NCBI GenBank assembly: GCA_001896885.1
Contig: MKRJ01000036.1
Span: forward strand, 51,250-115,249
Length of the DNA stretch: 64,000 nt
Direction of reading: 5' to 3'
DNA from: Rhizobiales bacterium 65-79
Lineage (GTDB): Bacteria > Pseudomonadota > Alphaproteobacteria > Rhizobiales > Rhizobiaceae
The position numbers and the translations under genes were made by a program. The notes under the pieces were generated by a model that was not told where the DNA came from, searched no databases, and saw only the letters and a program-made list of their open reading frames with translations. Shown piece after piece: positions 34,708 through 43,531 of this stretch. How positions within the stretch are numbered: position 1 is the stretch's first letter; the number at the start of each line of letters is the position of its first letter.

Positions 34708-36063
34708 TCAGACGGCCCGGCTGTATGACCTTTCGGACCCGCGAAGATAGGCATCGAAGGTGGATGCCGTCTTGCGCACGAGAAATGGCGCGTCCTCGGC
34801 GACAGCCACTACTGTCCCCTCGATCCTGACCAGCCCGCTTGCCGCGAGTTCCAGAAGCTCCCGGTTACCCGACAGCAGGAAGTCAGCCGGCCGACCATGC
34901 CTGCGGCAGACTTCCCCAAGGTCGACGCGGAATTCGCACATGAGGCGCTCGATGACATCGGCCCGCAGGCGATCGTCCGCCGTCAGCGCATATCCCTTCA
35001 CGGTCGCAAACTCTCCCCGCGCGATGCGCGCGGCATAGCCCCGCAGCGCGACCTCGTTCTGCACATAGCCCTGCGGCAGCCGACCGATGGCGGAGGCGCC
35101 GAGACCGATCAACACGTCGGCAGGATCGGTGGTGTAGCCCTGAAAATTCCTGTGGAGGCGGCCGCTCGTCCTGGCGCGGCTCAGCGGATCGTCAGGCAGG
35201 GCGAAATGGTCGAAGCCGATCCGCCTGTAGCCTGCTTGCGTCAGGACATCTGCGATGGCATCCGCCTGCGCCATGCGGCCGCTGCCGTCGGCCAGCATCG
35301 CCTCGTCGATCTTGCGCTGATGCTTCTTGAACCGGGGAACATGCGCATAGCCGAAAACGGCGAGCCTCTCGGGCCGGAGCGCGACGCACTGAAGCGCCGT
35401 ATCCACGCAGGACGCCACGCTCTCGTGCGGCAGTCCGTAGATGAGGTCGAAGTTCAATCCCTTGATGCCGGCGCTCCGGAGGCTGTCGGACGCCCGGGCG
35501 ACGCACTCGAAATCCTGGACGCGATTCACCGCCCGCTGCACCTCTAGGTCGAGGCTCTGGACGCCCAGGCTCGCCCGCGTGACGCCCGCGGCAGCGAGCG
35601 CCGATACCATCTCGCCGGCCAGCGTACGCGGATCGATTTCGACGGCGATCTCGGCATCGGCGGCAAAAGGAAACCGGTCCTTCAGGAGGGCGACGAGCGC
35701 AATAAACGCATCGGGCTTCATGACCGTCGGGGTGCCGCCGCCGAAGTGGAGGTGATGGATCGGAAGGTCGGATACGACGTTGCCCGAAAGCAGGTCGATC
35801 TCGCGCCTCAACACGGCGACGTAGTCCGCAACCGGAGCATCCAACCTGGTGATGGTCGTGTGGCATCCGCAGTACCAGCACATCGAACGGCAGAAGGGCA
35901 CGTGCAAGTAAAGCGACCCCCTGCGTCCCGGCGTCACCCCGGCGAGCCAATTCCCGTATGTATCGGATGTTATCGCGCCGGTGAAATGCGGAGCGGTGGG
36001 ATAGCTCGTATAGCGCGGCAGCCGCTCGTCCGTGAGCCAGGCGGCGAGGTTTGAATGAGTCAT
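34708..36063 (-). CDS. hemN: Oxygen-independent coproporphyrinogen III oxidase (radical SAM)
   Basis: About 451 residues. The radical-SAM [4Fe-4S] motif Cys-x3-Cys-x2-Cys is seen in 'CRSMCWYCGCHTTI', followed by the HemN markers 'LHFGGGTPTVM', 'EIDPRTL', 'GVTRASLGVQSLD' and 'NFDLIYGLPHES', and a HemN C-terminal domain (about 360-430). The early 'LPRYTSYPTAPHF' is typical of true HemN rather than HemW. It makes protoporphyrinogen IX when oxygen is scarce. The ATG at 36063 is chosen because family sequence starts there. A CRP/FNR-type site lies 99 bases upstream. Confidence 0.93.
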   Translation of the reverse strand: MTHSNLAAWLTDERLPRYTSYPTAPHFTGAITSDTYGNWLAGVTPGRRGSLYLHVPFCRSMCWYCGCHTTITRLDAPVADYVAVLRREIDLLSGNVVSDLPIHHLHFGGGTPTVMKPDAFIALVALLKDRFPFAADAEIAVEIDPRTLAGEMVSALAAAGVTRASLGVQSLDLEVQRAVNRVQDFECVARASDSLRSAGIKGLNFDLIYGLPHESVASCVDTALQCVALRPERLAVFGYAHVPRFKKHQRKIDEAMLADGSGRMAQADAIADVLTQAGYRRIGFDHFALPDDPLSRARTSGRLHRNFQGYTTDPADVLIGLGASAIGRLPQGYVQNEVALRGYAARIARGEFATVKGYALTADDRLRADVIERLMCEFRVDLGEVCRRHGRPADFLLSGNRELLELAASGLVRIEGTVVAVAEDAPFLVRKTASTFDAYLRGSERSYSRAV

Positions 36064-36154
36064 GGTTCGGTCCTGCCAGGAGCAAAGGAAGCTGATGCGC
36101 AGCCCGAAACTGGCCGCGCCCGCTATCAACTTTACGAACTTGCCGGCGTCGCGC

Positions 36155-36170
36155 TTTGCCCTGCCGCAAA
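36155..36170 (-). promoter_or_regulatory. CRP/FNR-type operator upstream of hemN
   Basis: TTTGC-CCTGCC-GCAAA, again TTG-N8-CAA with symmetrical flanks, centred at 36162.5. On the minus strand TAAAGT (complement of 36129-36134) is a fair -10, placing the site centre near -41.5 of the resulting transcript start. The hemN start is 99 bases downstream. Confidence 0.6.
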
Positions 36171-36313
36171 CGGCCGGCATTTTTCGAGAGGCCGACCGAC
36201 AGCCCGTCGATGCTCTTTCCCGGGTCGCCAGCGGCCGTGGCTGGCGGTAACCTCGTTTGCCGCGGTTGTTCGATTATATCGAGCGCTTCTACATTGATGC
36301 CGGTATACCCGAT

Positions 36314-36748
36314 CTAAGCTCCGACCGTTCCCAGCATCTCTACGCGCGGGGTATGTCTGCCCTTGGCGAAAGGGGTTTCGAGGAAGACGGAAGCGCATTC
36401 GAGCGCCATCCAATTTCCGATCAGCTGGCCACCCAGGCAAAGCACGTTGGCGTCGTTGTGCTCGCGGGCGAGTCGTGCGCTGAGGGGCTCGCTCACTACC
36501 GCGGCCCTGACATGGGAAAAGCGGTTGGCGGCGATGGATATGCCGATGCCGCTGCCGCAGATGAGAATGCCGCGTTCGGCATCCGAGCGTAGAGCGTCGG
36601 CCATGCGCCTGCCATAGTCCGGGTAGTCGACCGCTTCCTCGCTGTGGCAGCCAAGATCGAGCAGCGGCAGATCGCGCTCGCGAAGTTTGTGCAAGAGGAA
36701 AGATTTGAGGCCGAAGCCTGCATGATCGCTGGCGATCGCAATCGTCAT
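36314..36748 (-). CDS. rpiB: RpiB/LacAB-family sugar-phosphate isomerase
   Basis: A 144-residue protein with the RpiB hallmarks: 'IAIASDHAGFGLKSFLL', 'VDYPDYGRRMADAL', the active-site Cys in 'GILICGSGIGISIAANR' and 'EHNDANVLCLGGQLIG'. The family isomerises ribose 5-phosphate and, in erythritol and allose pathways, other aldose/ketose phosphates. It is the last gene of the minus-strand cluster DUF1537 kinase - class II aldolase - LacI regulator - rpiB, 11 bases after the regulator. A dedicated catabolic isomerase for a four- or five-carbon sugar phosphate is more likely than the housekeeping enzyme (inference). Confidence 0.9.
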   Translation of the reverse strand: MTIAIASDHAGFGLKSFLLHKLRERDLPLLDLGCHSEEAVDYPDYGRRMADALRSDAERGILICGSGIGISIAANRFSHVRAAVVSEPLSARLAREHNDANVLCLGGQLIGNWMALECASVFLETPFAKGRHTPRVEMLGTVGA

Positions 36749-36759
36749 TTTCTTCTCCT

Positions 36760-37827
36760 TTACTTCGATGAAGGAAGGCGCGTCCGTTCGCGGCGGAAAT
36801 CCGTGGTGCCAGGGGCCGGCCCCGTCGATGCTCTCAGAATGAACGGCACTTCAAGTTCACTGTGGTCGACCGCCGAATGCCCTTCGATGCGCGAGATGAG
36901 ATAGTCGGCGCTGCGTTCGCCGATCTCGGCCGTGGGCACGTAGAACGTCGTGAGCCCCGGCTTGAGGTGTGCGGCCCAATCCAGATCGTCGTAGCCGACG
37001 ATCGAGACGCGATCGGGAATGGGAATATCGGCATGCTGGCTTTCGAGGACCGCACCGAGAGCGAGCACGTCGTTCGTACAGACCAGCGCAGTCGGTGCAG
37101 GGGATGCCGACAGGAGATGACGAAAGGCCTGGCGCGCATCACCGATCCGGTATTCGCACTCGATCACCCGGTTCTCCCGCAGTACCAAGCCACGCTCCTC
37201 GAGGGCCTTCCTTATCCCTACGACGCGCTCGCTCGTGCGGTCGTTGGTCGCCATGCGCCCGGCGATCACGCCGATATCGGTGTGGCCGAGATCGAGCAGG
37301 TGCCGCGCCGCACGCGCGCCGATCTCGATATTGCTGAAGCCTATGCTGGGATGTTCGCCCTTCGGCTTGTAGGTGCTCGTATTGACGTAGGGAATACCGC
37401 GCCGCTGCAGGACCTCGTAGACGACCGTCTGATGCAGGCCGCCTTCCAGCATGATACCCTCGGCGCCGCTGCGGATCAGGTCGACGCACTGCTCGTATTC
37501 GGTTTCGAGACTCCAGTTGGAAGTCGCGAGCAGCAATCCATATCCCCGCGACGCCGCGCGCGCCCGGAACGCCTCTGCCTTGCGCGCGTAGATCGCGTAG
37601 TCGAGCGAGGGCAGGATGGCCGCCAGCATGCGCGAGCGGCGGTTGGACAGATCCTGCGCGGCCCGCGCCGGGATATAGCCGAGCGCATCGACCGCATCGG
37701 TGACGCGGCGCGCGATTTCGGGGCTGACACTCGTTCCACCGTTGAGAGTGCGCGAGACCGTAGCGATCGACACGCCCGCCGCTTTCGCCACATCGTAGAT
37801 GCTAACGCCATTCTGCCGTCTGCTCAT
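36760..37827 (-). CDS. LacI-family transcription regulator
   Basis: About 355 residues: an N-terminal LacI helix-turn-helix and hinge ('VSIYDVAKAAGVSIATVSRT', 'LGYIPARAAQDLSNRRS'), followed by a periplasmic-binding-protein-like sensor domain with 'GFSNIEIGARAARHLLDLGH' and 'DRVSIVGYDDLDWAAHLKPG'. The ATG at 37827 has GGAGGGGG about 10 bases upstream. It is embedded between the aldolase and rpiB genes. It should bind the two GCGC-centred palindromes in the divergent promoter region 39846-39973 and release them when a pathway sugar appears. Confidence 0.92.
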   Translation of the reverse strand: MSRRQNGVSIYDVAKAAGVSIATVSRTLNGGTSVSPEIARRVTDAVDALGYIPARAAQDLSNRRSRMLAAILPSLDYAIYARKAEAFRARAASRGYGLLLATSNWSLETEYEQCVDLIRSGAEGIMLEGGLHQTVVYEVLQRRGIPYVNTSTYKPKGEHPSIGFSNIEIGARAARHLLDLGHTDIGVIAGRMATNDRTSERVVGIRKALEERGLVLRENRVIECEYRIGDARQAFRHLLSASPAPTALVCTNDVLALGAVLESQHADIPIPDRVSIVGYDDLDWAAHLKPGLTTFYVPTAEIGERSADYLISRIEGHSAVDHSELEVPFILRASTGPAPGTTDFRRERTRLPSSK

Positions 37828-37923
37828 GGCGCCGAGCCCCCCTCCCACCGATGCACGCGCATTCCATCCATAGGGAACGAACGCCGCCGGCGTGAATCTA
37901 CGGGAGAAATATGGCGGCCAATA

Positions 37924-38559
37924 TCAGCCATACGACTTATAGCGCGCCACGGCGATCGCCATTTGCTCGTCGCTAAGCAACCGCACGGTGCCGGCTTGAC
38001 GCGCGCAAATGTACTGACGGCACAATATTTCCAGCCGCAACGCGGCGGAAAATGCCTTTTCCAGTGTCGGGGCATGGCAGATCATGCCATGATTGCCGAG
38101 CAGGCAGGCCGATCGCCCGGCCAATGCGGGGACCGCGGCTCGGCCGAGCTCAGCCGACGCATAGGTCACGTAAGGCACGCATTTCACGTCGTTGCCGCCG
38201 AAGGCGGCGACCATGTAGTGGAAAGGCGGGAGTGCCTCGTTGGTGGCGGCGAGCGCTACGCAATGATCCGAATGGGTATGGACGATCGCCTGCGCCTCTG
38301 GATAGGCGCGATAGATGTCGGCATGCATGGACCATTCGCTGGACGGGCGCCTGTCGCCGTCATAGCTGCCGTCGAACCGCGCGTGCACGAAGGATGCTGG
38401 CGTTATCGTCCGCGCCGACGCGCCCGCCGGCGAGATGAGCATGCCTTCGCCGGTGCGAACGCTGATGTTGCCGGCGGCAAGGAATATAAGTCCCTCCTGG
38501 TCGAGCCTGCGATAAACGTCTTCGAGTTCGCCCCGCACCGCGTCGTCGTCCTCGTTCAT
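37924..38559 (-). CDS. otnC: Class II aldolase/adducin-family protein (OtnC-like decarboxylase)
   Basis: A 211-residue class II aldolase. Visible family features: 'GLIFLAAGNISVRTGEGMLI', the Zn-binding 'IVHTHSDHC' and 'CLLGNHGMICHAPTLEKAF', and the acidic 'SEWSMHADIYRAYPEAQAI'. Next to a DUF1537 kinase this subgroup is OtnC, which decarboxylates 3-oxo-tetronate 4-phosphate to dihydroxyacetone phosphate. Its start overlaps the kinase stop by four bases, and AGGGGGAG precedes the ATG. Without the dehydrogenase of the four-carbon acid sugar pathway in the window, the exact substrate is not certain. Confidence 0.82.
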   Translation of the reverse strand: MNEDDDAVRGELEDVYRRLDQEGLIFLAAGNISVRTGEGMLISPAGASARTITPASFVHARFDGSYDGDRRPSSEWSMHADIYRAYPEAQAIVHTHSDHCVALAATNEALPPFHYMVAAFGGNDVKCVPYVTYASAELGRAAVPALAGRSACLLGNHGMICHAPTLEKAFSAALRLEILCRQYICARQAGTVRLLSDEQMAIAVARYKSYG

Positions 38560-39845
38560 ATCTCCCCCTTCTCCATGGCCTGAAGTCTGTCCGCAAAGAT
38601 ATCGTCGGGACCGAGCTTGCCTGATTTCAGGCACAAGCCGAACGGGCGGCCGAGGTCCCCCTGGGCTATGGGGATGCTGCCGCGCTTCTGCGGACCGACG
38701 GCCAGCCTGCTGATCCCGAGAGCATTGACCACGGCTCCCGAGGTTTCGCCTCCCGCCACGACGAGCCTTCCGAGACCGCGTTCCACCAGGCCGACCGCGA
38801 TGCGCGCCAGGACCGATTCGGCCAGGTCCGCCGCGGCCCGCCGCCCCATCCGCTCCTGCAATTCGTTGACGGCACTCACCTCCGCCGACGTGGCGATGGC
38901 GAATTCCCCTTCGCCCATATGATTTTCGGTCCAGGCGAGCGCCTGCGCCGCCGGATCCTCGCCGGAAAGCGCTTCGCGCAAGTCGATCCGCAGGACCGGC
39001 CGGCCGGCCTTCCTGAATTCCTCGAGCTGCGAGATGGTCTGTTCCGCGCAACTGCCGGCAAGCACGGCGCCCGGCCCGCGGAGGGGCCCAAGGCGCTTTG
39101 GCGCCGGATGTCCGTCGAGAAGACCCCGGCGGCGCCAGATGGCGGGGAAGCAGGCAGCGATCGTCGAATTGCCGGTGACAAGGGGCCAGTCGGCTGTGAA
39201 TTCCGCAAGCGCTTCGAGATCGGCGTCGCAGATGGCGTCGGCGATGATGTAAGGGCGGCCGGAATCGACCAGCTCCTCCACGATTCGTGCCATGGCCTTT
39301 GCCCCGGACGATACTGCCTTCCACGGCAGTACGCCGATCCCATGCCGGGTCTGCGGTTGCAGCACCTTTACCAGATCGGGCTCGGTCATAGGGGTCAGCG
39401 GGTCATGCCGTTTGGGCGATTCGGAGACCAGATCACGCCCGACGAAGAGGTGGCCGTTATAGACCGTCCGTTCCTTCTCCGGGAAGGACGGACAGAAAAT
39501 GACACGCTCGGCGCCGACGATTTCTTTCATGAGGTCCGTGCAGCAGCCTATATTGCCCTCGGGCGTGGAATCGAACGTGGCGCAATATTTAAAGAACGTC
39601 TGCCGCGGATTTCGACGTCGCAGCCAATTGGCCGCTTCCGCCGCGCTTTCCTTGGCCTCCGCCACGGGCGCAACCCGGGACTTCAGCGCCACCACTGCCG
39701 CCGCCGCGTCGAATTCCGGCTCGCCGTGCTGAACGCCAATCCGGAATTCCGTGGGCACGCCGCCGGCCACAAGAAGACTGGCGATTTCGACGCCGCCGGT
39801 CAGGTCGTCGGCGACGACCCCGAAAATAAGATCCTGAGCAGCCAT
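38556..39845 (-). CDS. otnK: DUF1537 four-carbon acid sugar kinase (OtnK-like)
   Basis: About 429 residues of the DUF1537 family: N-terminal 'FGVVADDLTGGVEIASLL', 'CTDLMKEIVGAERVIFCPSF', 'AVLAGSCAEQTISQLEEF' and C-terminal nucleotide-binding 'LVVAGGETSGAVVNALGI'. Characterised members (OtnK, LtnK, DtnK) phosphorylate 3-oxo-tetronates or related acids. The ATG at 39845 has GGGAG 6 bases upstream. It is the first gene of the minus-strand cluster and is translationally coupled to the aldolase. Confidence 0.85.
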   Translation of the reverse strand: MAAQDLIFGVVADDLTGGVEIASLLVAGGVPTEFRIGVQHGEPEFDAAAAVVALKSRVAPVAEAKESAAEAANWLRRRNPRQTFFKYCATFDSTPEGNIGCCTDLMKEIVGAERVIFCPSFPEKERTVYNGHLFVGRDLVSESPKRHDPLTPMTEPDLVKVLQPQTRHGIGVLPWKAVSSGAKAMARIVEELVDSGRPYIIADAICDADLEALAEFTADWPLVTGNSTIAACFPAIWRRRGLLDGHPAPKRLGPLRGPGAVLAGSCAEQTISQLEEFRKAGRPVLRIDLREALSGEDPAAQALAWTENHMGEGEFAIATSAEVSAVNELQERMGRRAAADLAESVLARIAVGLVERGLGRLVVAGGETSGAVVNALGISRLAVGPQKRGSIPIAQGDLGRPFGLCLKSGKLGPDDIFADRLQAMEKGEI

Positions 39846-39866
39846 GCGCACTCCCGGAGAGAATAA

Positions 39867-39878
39867 GTAAGCGCTTAC
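39867..39878 (-). promoter_or_regulatory. LacI-type operator 1 (otnK side)
   Basis: GTAAGCGCTTAC, a perfect 12-bp palindrome with the central GCGC typical of LacI-family operators, 21 bases upstream of the otnK start. Its position so close to the start codon suits repression of the minus-strand transcript. Confidence 0.7.
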
Positions 39879-39918
39879 ACGAAAAACAGCGCGTTTAGCA
39901 AGGCATATGAAATTACGA

Positions 39919-39948
39919 TTGACAATTATGAGAAAGCGCTTTCACAAT
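39919..39948 (+). promoter_or_regulatory. Promoter of the ABC importer operon with LacI-type operator 2
   Basis: A perfect -35 TTGACA (39919-39924) and a fair -10 CACAAT (39943-39948, 18-base spacer). Between them lies GAAAGCGCTTTC (39932-39943), a second perfect 12-bp palindrome with a GCGC centre. Repressor binding would shut the promoter directly. The two operator centres are 65 bases apart, which could also allow looping. Confidence 0.7.
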
Positions 39949-39973
39949 GGACCGGAACTGGGAGGTCAGCCAA

Positions 39974-41569
39974 ATGTCAGTTATGCGATCGGTTCTTTTC
40001 GGTGCATTGCTCGGGTCGTTTGCCATTGTCGCCCCGCTGGCGCAGGCAGGCACTCCCTCCGATACGCTCGTGGTGGCGCGCAATATCGGCAGCATCAAAT
40101 CTTTCGATCCGGCGGCCTTTTCGGAGTATGCCGGCGCGGAAATCATCGCGTCGCTCTACGACCGGCTTTTCGAGATAGAGCCTTCCGATCCCAAGACTCC
40201 GGCGCCCCGGCTCGCCGACCGCTGGGAGGTATCCGCGGATGGTCTGACCTACCGCTTCCATATGCGCCAGGGCGTGACCTTCAGTTCTGGCAACCCGGTC
40301 ACTGCGAACGATGCGGTCTATTCGCTCAAGCGCATCGCTATTATCGGGCAGGTTCCCGGCCAGCTTCTTTCCCAGATCGGCGTCACCAAGGCCAATTGCG
40401 CCGAGGCTTTGCAGGTGGTGTCTGACCAGGAATTCACGATGACGCTGCCGAAGCCCTATTCGCCCGATCTGGTGATCAAGGTCCTGTCGGCCGGACTTTC
40501 ATCGGTTGTGGATTCCAAGGTGGTGAAGGAGCATGAGAAAGACGGCGACCTGGGGCAGGCCTATCTGGCGACGCATTCCGCCGGAGCTGGCCCCTACGTG
40601 CTTCGCGCCTGGCTTCCGTCCCAGTCGGTGACGCTGCAACGCAACGACAAATTCTGGCGGCCTGCCCCCAAGATAAAGCGGATCGTGTTCCGCCATACGG
40701 CGGAACCGTCCTCGCAGCGGATCCTGCTGGAGAAGGGCGATGTCGATATGGCGCGCGATCTGCCGGCCGACCAGGTCGCGGAAATGGCCAAGAATCCCGA
40801 TCTGCGGGTCGACAGCTTCAGTCGGGCAGCGCTGAACTATCTGGCGCTCAACCAGAAGAACAAGGAACTCGCCAAGCCCCAGATACGCGAGGCGATTACC
40901 CACCTTATCGATTTCGACGGCATGGAATCGACCTTCCTCAAAGGGCAGCGCAAGGTCCAGCAGTCGTTCTGGCCGTCCGGACTGGATTTCGCGATCGATA
41001 CGCGCCCCTACACGTTCGATATCGAGGCGGCGAAGAAGCTCCTGGCCGAAGCCGGTGATTCCAATGGGCTCGACCTCAAGCTGACCGTAATGAACAGCTT
41101 TCCCTACCCGCAGATCGCGCAGTCCCTGCAATCCACCTTCGCCAAGGTGAATGTGCGCCTCACGCTCGAAACCAGTGATTTCCTGACGGCGATGAACCGC
41201 TTCCGCGCGCATGAGTTCGACCTCGTGCTCGCCGACTGGGGAACGTCCTATCCCGACATCAACGTCAACGCGAACTGGTTCGTCATCGGTAGCGGCGATC
41301 TCGGCCCCGATGCATCGATCAAGACGATCCCCTGGCGCACCGGATATTACAACGCCGAAGTGTCGAAGATGGCGGCCGACGCCGCGCTGATCGCCGACAA
41401 GGACAAGCGCGCTGCCGCCTACAAGACGATCCAGGAGCGATTCCAGCAGGAATATCCGATGATCATCATGTTCCAATACGTCGACCAGGTCGTTCAGCGC
41501 GCGAACGTCAAGGGCTTCTTCATCGGACCGACCTTCGACGCCATCTCCTACGAGGGCGTCACGAAATGA
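39974..41569 (+). CDS. ABC transporter substrate-binding protein, family 5 (peptide/opine/sugar-conjugate type)
   Basis: A 531-residue periplasmic binding protein. The signal peptide ends at Ala-Gln-Ala-Gly. Family-5 features are 'IIASLYDRLFEI', 'PRLADRWEVSADGLTYRFHM' with 'GVTFSSGNPVTANDAVYSLK', 'ALNYLALNQKN' and 'FDLVLADWGTSYPDINVN'. The ATG at 39974 is chosen because GGAGG lies 8 bases upstream and the predicted transcript starts near 39955, which excludes the earlier ATG at 39947. Family-5 proteins bind peptides, but also nickel, opines and oligosaccharides; the nucleoside hydrolase at the end of this operon suggests a nucleoside-like ligand (inference). Confidence 0.88.
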   Translation: MSVMRSVLFGALLGSFAIVAPLAQAGTPSDTLVVARNIGSIKSFDPAAFSEYAGAEIIASLYDRLFEIEPSDPKTPAPRLADRWEVSADGLTYRFHMRQGVTFSSGNPVTANDAVYSLKRIAIIGQVPGQLLSQIGVTKANCAEALQVVSDQEFTMTLPKPYSPDLVIKVLSAGLSSVVDSKVVKEHEKDGDLGQAYLATHSAGAGPYVLRAWLPSQSVTLQRNDKFWRPAPKIKRIVFRHTAEPSSQRILLEKGDVDMARDLPADQVAEMAKNPDLRVDSFSRAALNYLALNQKNKELAKPQIREAITHLIDFDGMESTFLKGQRKVQQSFWPSGLDFAIDTRPYTFDIEAAKKLLAEAGDSNGLDLKLTVMNSFPYPQIAQSLQSTFAKVNVRLTLETSDFLTAMNRFRAHEFDLVLADWGTSYPDINVNANWFVIGSGDLGPDASIKTIPWRTGYYNAEVSKMAADAALIADKDKRAAAYKTIQERFQQEYPMIIMFQYVDQVVQRANVKGFFIGPTFDAISYEGVTK

Positions 41570-42621
41570 GCGAAGCGGCGGCGGCCTGGTTGCGGCCGCG
41601 GCGCAGGGCCGGCCGGACCGCCAAGTCACTCCTGGCTTTCGTCGCCGCGCTCGCCACGACCTTGCTCGGTCTTCTCGTTGCGACCTTCATCCTCGGCCGC
41701 GTCATCCCGCATGATCCCGTGGTCGCCGTTATCGGCGACAACGCGACGCCGGAAGCCTATGCGGCGATGCGCTCCAAGCTGGGCCTCGACCAGCCGCTTC
41801 TGACGCAGCTTGGAATCTATCTCGACAACGTGGCGCATGGCGATCTCGGCATTTCGCTCGTCACATCGCGGCCCGTAGCGGAAGACCTGCGCGCCCGGAT
41901 GCCCGCGACCATGGAACTTGCCACGCTCGCCACCATCTTCGGAGCGCTGGTCGGCATTCCGGCCGGCGTGCTCGCGGCCGCGCGTCATGGGCGTCTCACG
42001 GATCAGCTCGTCCGCGTCGCGGCGCTTCTCGGCTACTCCGTTCCCGTCTTCTGGCTCGGCCTGCTCTTTCTTCTCGTCTTCTATCTCAAGCTCGATCTGC
42101 TGCCCGGCCCGGGACGCATCAGCGTCTGGAACCAGGGCATCGTGCCGACCGTCACGGGCAGCCTGCTCGTCGACAGCCTCCTGGCCGGCGAGACGGACGT
42201 TTTCTGGGACGCCGCGGCCCACCTTGTGATGCCGGTGACGATCCTGGGCCTGATCGCCGTTGCCTATATCTGCCGGATGACGCGCGGCTTCATGCTCTAT
42301 CAGTTGAAGCAGGAATACGTGCTCACCGCGACAGTGAAGGGCGCCGGCCGCTTGCGTATCCTGTGGAACCACGCCTTCCGCAACACGCTCGTACAGGTCG
42401 TTACCATCGTGGCGCTGAATTCCGGGCTGGCGCTTGAAGGCGCGGTGCTGACCGAGGCTGTATTCGACTGGCCGGGTATCGGCAGCTACGCCACCGAAGC
42501 GCTGTTCCGTGCCGACATGAACGGCGTTCTCGGCGTCACCCTTCTGATCGGGGTGGTCTTCGTCATCATCAACGCGCTCACCGACCTGGCCTACCGTTTC
42601 CTCGATCCGAGGGTGGCCTGA
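41566..42621 (+). CDS. ABC transporter permease, DppB/OppB family
   Basis: A 351-residue inner-membrane permease with about six helices. Family marks are 'LPATMELATLATIFGALVGI'-like text near residue 105, 'LLGYSVPVFWLGLLFLLVFY', 'AYICRMTRGFMLYQLKQEYV' and the EAA loop 'ATVKGAGRLRILWNHAFRN', with 'WPGIGSYATEALFRAD' toward the C-terminus. The start overlaps the binding-protein stop (ATGA). Confidence 0.9.
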   Translation: MSEAAAAWLRPRRRAGRTAKSLLAFVAALATTLLGLLVATFILGRVIPHDPVVAVIGDNATPEAYAAMRSKLGLDQPLLTQLGIYLDNVAHGDLGISLVTSRPVAEDLRARMPATMELATLATIFGALVGIPAGVLAAARHGRLTDQLVRVAALLGYSVPVFWLGLLFLLVFYLKLDLLPGPGRISVWNQGIVPTVTGSLLVDSLLAGETDVFWDAAAHLVMPVTILGLIAVAYICRMTRGFMLYQLKQEYVLTATVKGAGRLRILWNHAFRNTLVQVVTIVALNSGLALEGAVLTEAVFDWPGIGSYATEALFRADMNGVLGVTLLIGVVFVIINALTDLAYRFLDPRVA

Positions 42622-42622
42622 A

Positions 42623-43531
42623 ATGCCGGCACAGCCAACGCTCGCCACCACCGGGCAACTGGCCGGCTCGGCTCCGCGCTCCGCCCTGCAGGCGGCGCTG
42701 CTGCGCACCGCCGAGGCGTGCGCCGACATCTGGGCGAGCCGGCTGACGCGCGTTGGAATAGTTCTGGTCGCGATGATGGTCCTGGCAAGCTTGGCCGCGC
42801 CCTTGCTGACGCCTTATTCGCCGACGACGACGGACCTTGGCGCGCGGCTGCTCCAGCCTTCCCTTTCCCATCCCTTGGGCACCGACGATCTGGGTCGCGA
42901 TGTGCTGGCGCGCCTGCTCTATGGAGGGCGGGCGACCTTCGCCATCGTTTTCGGAACCCTGGTGCTGATCGTGCCTCTCGGACTACTCGTCGGCGTCACG
43001 GCGGGATTCTTTGGGGGAATTGTCGACGTCGTGCTGATGCGGCTGACCGACATCTTCCTCGCTTTCCCTCGTCTGGTGCTGGCGCTGGCGCTGGTCGCGG
43101 CGCTGGGGCCCTCCCTGTTCAACGCCATCATCGCCGTGGCGCTTACGAGTTGGCCCGCCTATGCGCGTATCGCTCGCGCGGAGACCATGACCCTGCGCCG
43201 GGCCGATTTCATCTCCATCCTGAAGGTGCTCGGCGCCTCCCGCCCAAGGATCATCCTGTTCCACATCGTGCCGCTGTGCATCTCCTCGGTTCTGGTGAGG
43301 GCGACCGTCGATCTCGCCGGCATCATCATCATCACCGCGGGGCTCGGCTTTCTCGGCCTCGGGGTCCAGCCGCCCTATCCGGAGTGGGGCGCCATGGTCT
43401 CGGAAGGCCGCCGGTTCATGCAGGACCAGTGGTGGATGGCAACCTTCCCGGGCCTCGCCGTCCTGGCCGTCAGCCTTGGCTTCAACCTGATCGGCGACGG
43501 TTTGCGCGACGTGATGGATCCGCGCGCATGA
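42623..43531 (+). CDS. ABC transporter permease, DppC/OppC family
   Basis: A 302-residue permease. It shows 'HPLGTDDLGRDVLARLLYGG' (the DppC N-terminal signature), 'RLTDIFLAFPRLVLALALVA', 'ARAETMTLRRADFISILKVL' with 'GASRPRIILFHIVP' (EAA loop) and 'GFLGLGVQPPYPEWGAMVSE'. It starts one base after the DppB-type stop and pairs with that protein to form the membrane channel. Confidence 0.92.
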   Translation: MPAQPTLATTGQLAGSAPRSALQAALLRTAEACADIWASRLTRVGIVLVAMMVLASLAAPLLTPYSPTTTDLGARLLQPSLSHPLGTDDLGRDVLARLLYGGRATFAIVFGTLVLIVPLGLLVGVTAGFFGGIVDVVLMRLTDIFLAFPRLVLALALVAALGPSLFNAIIAVALTSWPAYARIARAETMTLRRADFISILKVLGASRPRIILFHIVPLCISSVLVRATVDLAGIIIITAGLGFLGLGVQPPYPEWGAMVSEGRRFMQDQWWMATFPGLAVLAVSLGFNLIGDGLRDVMDPRA

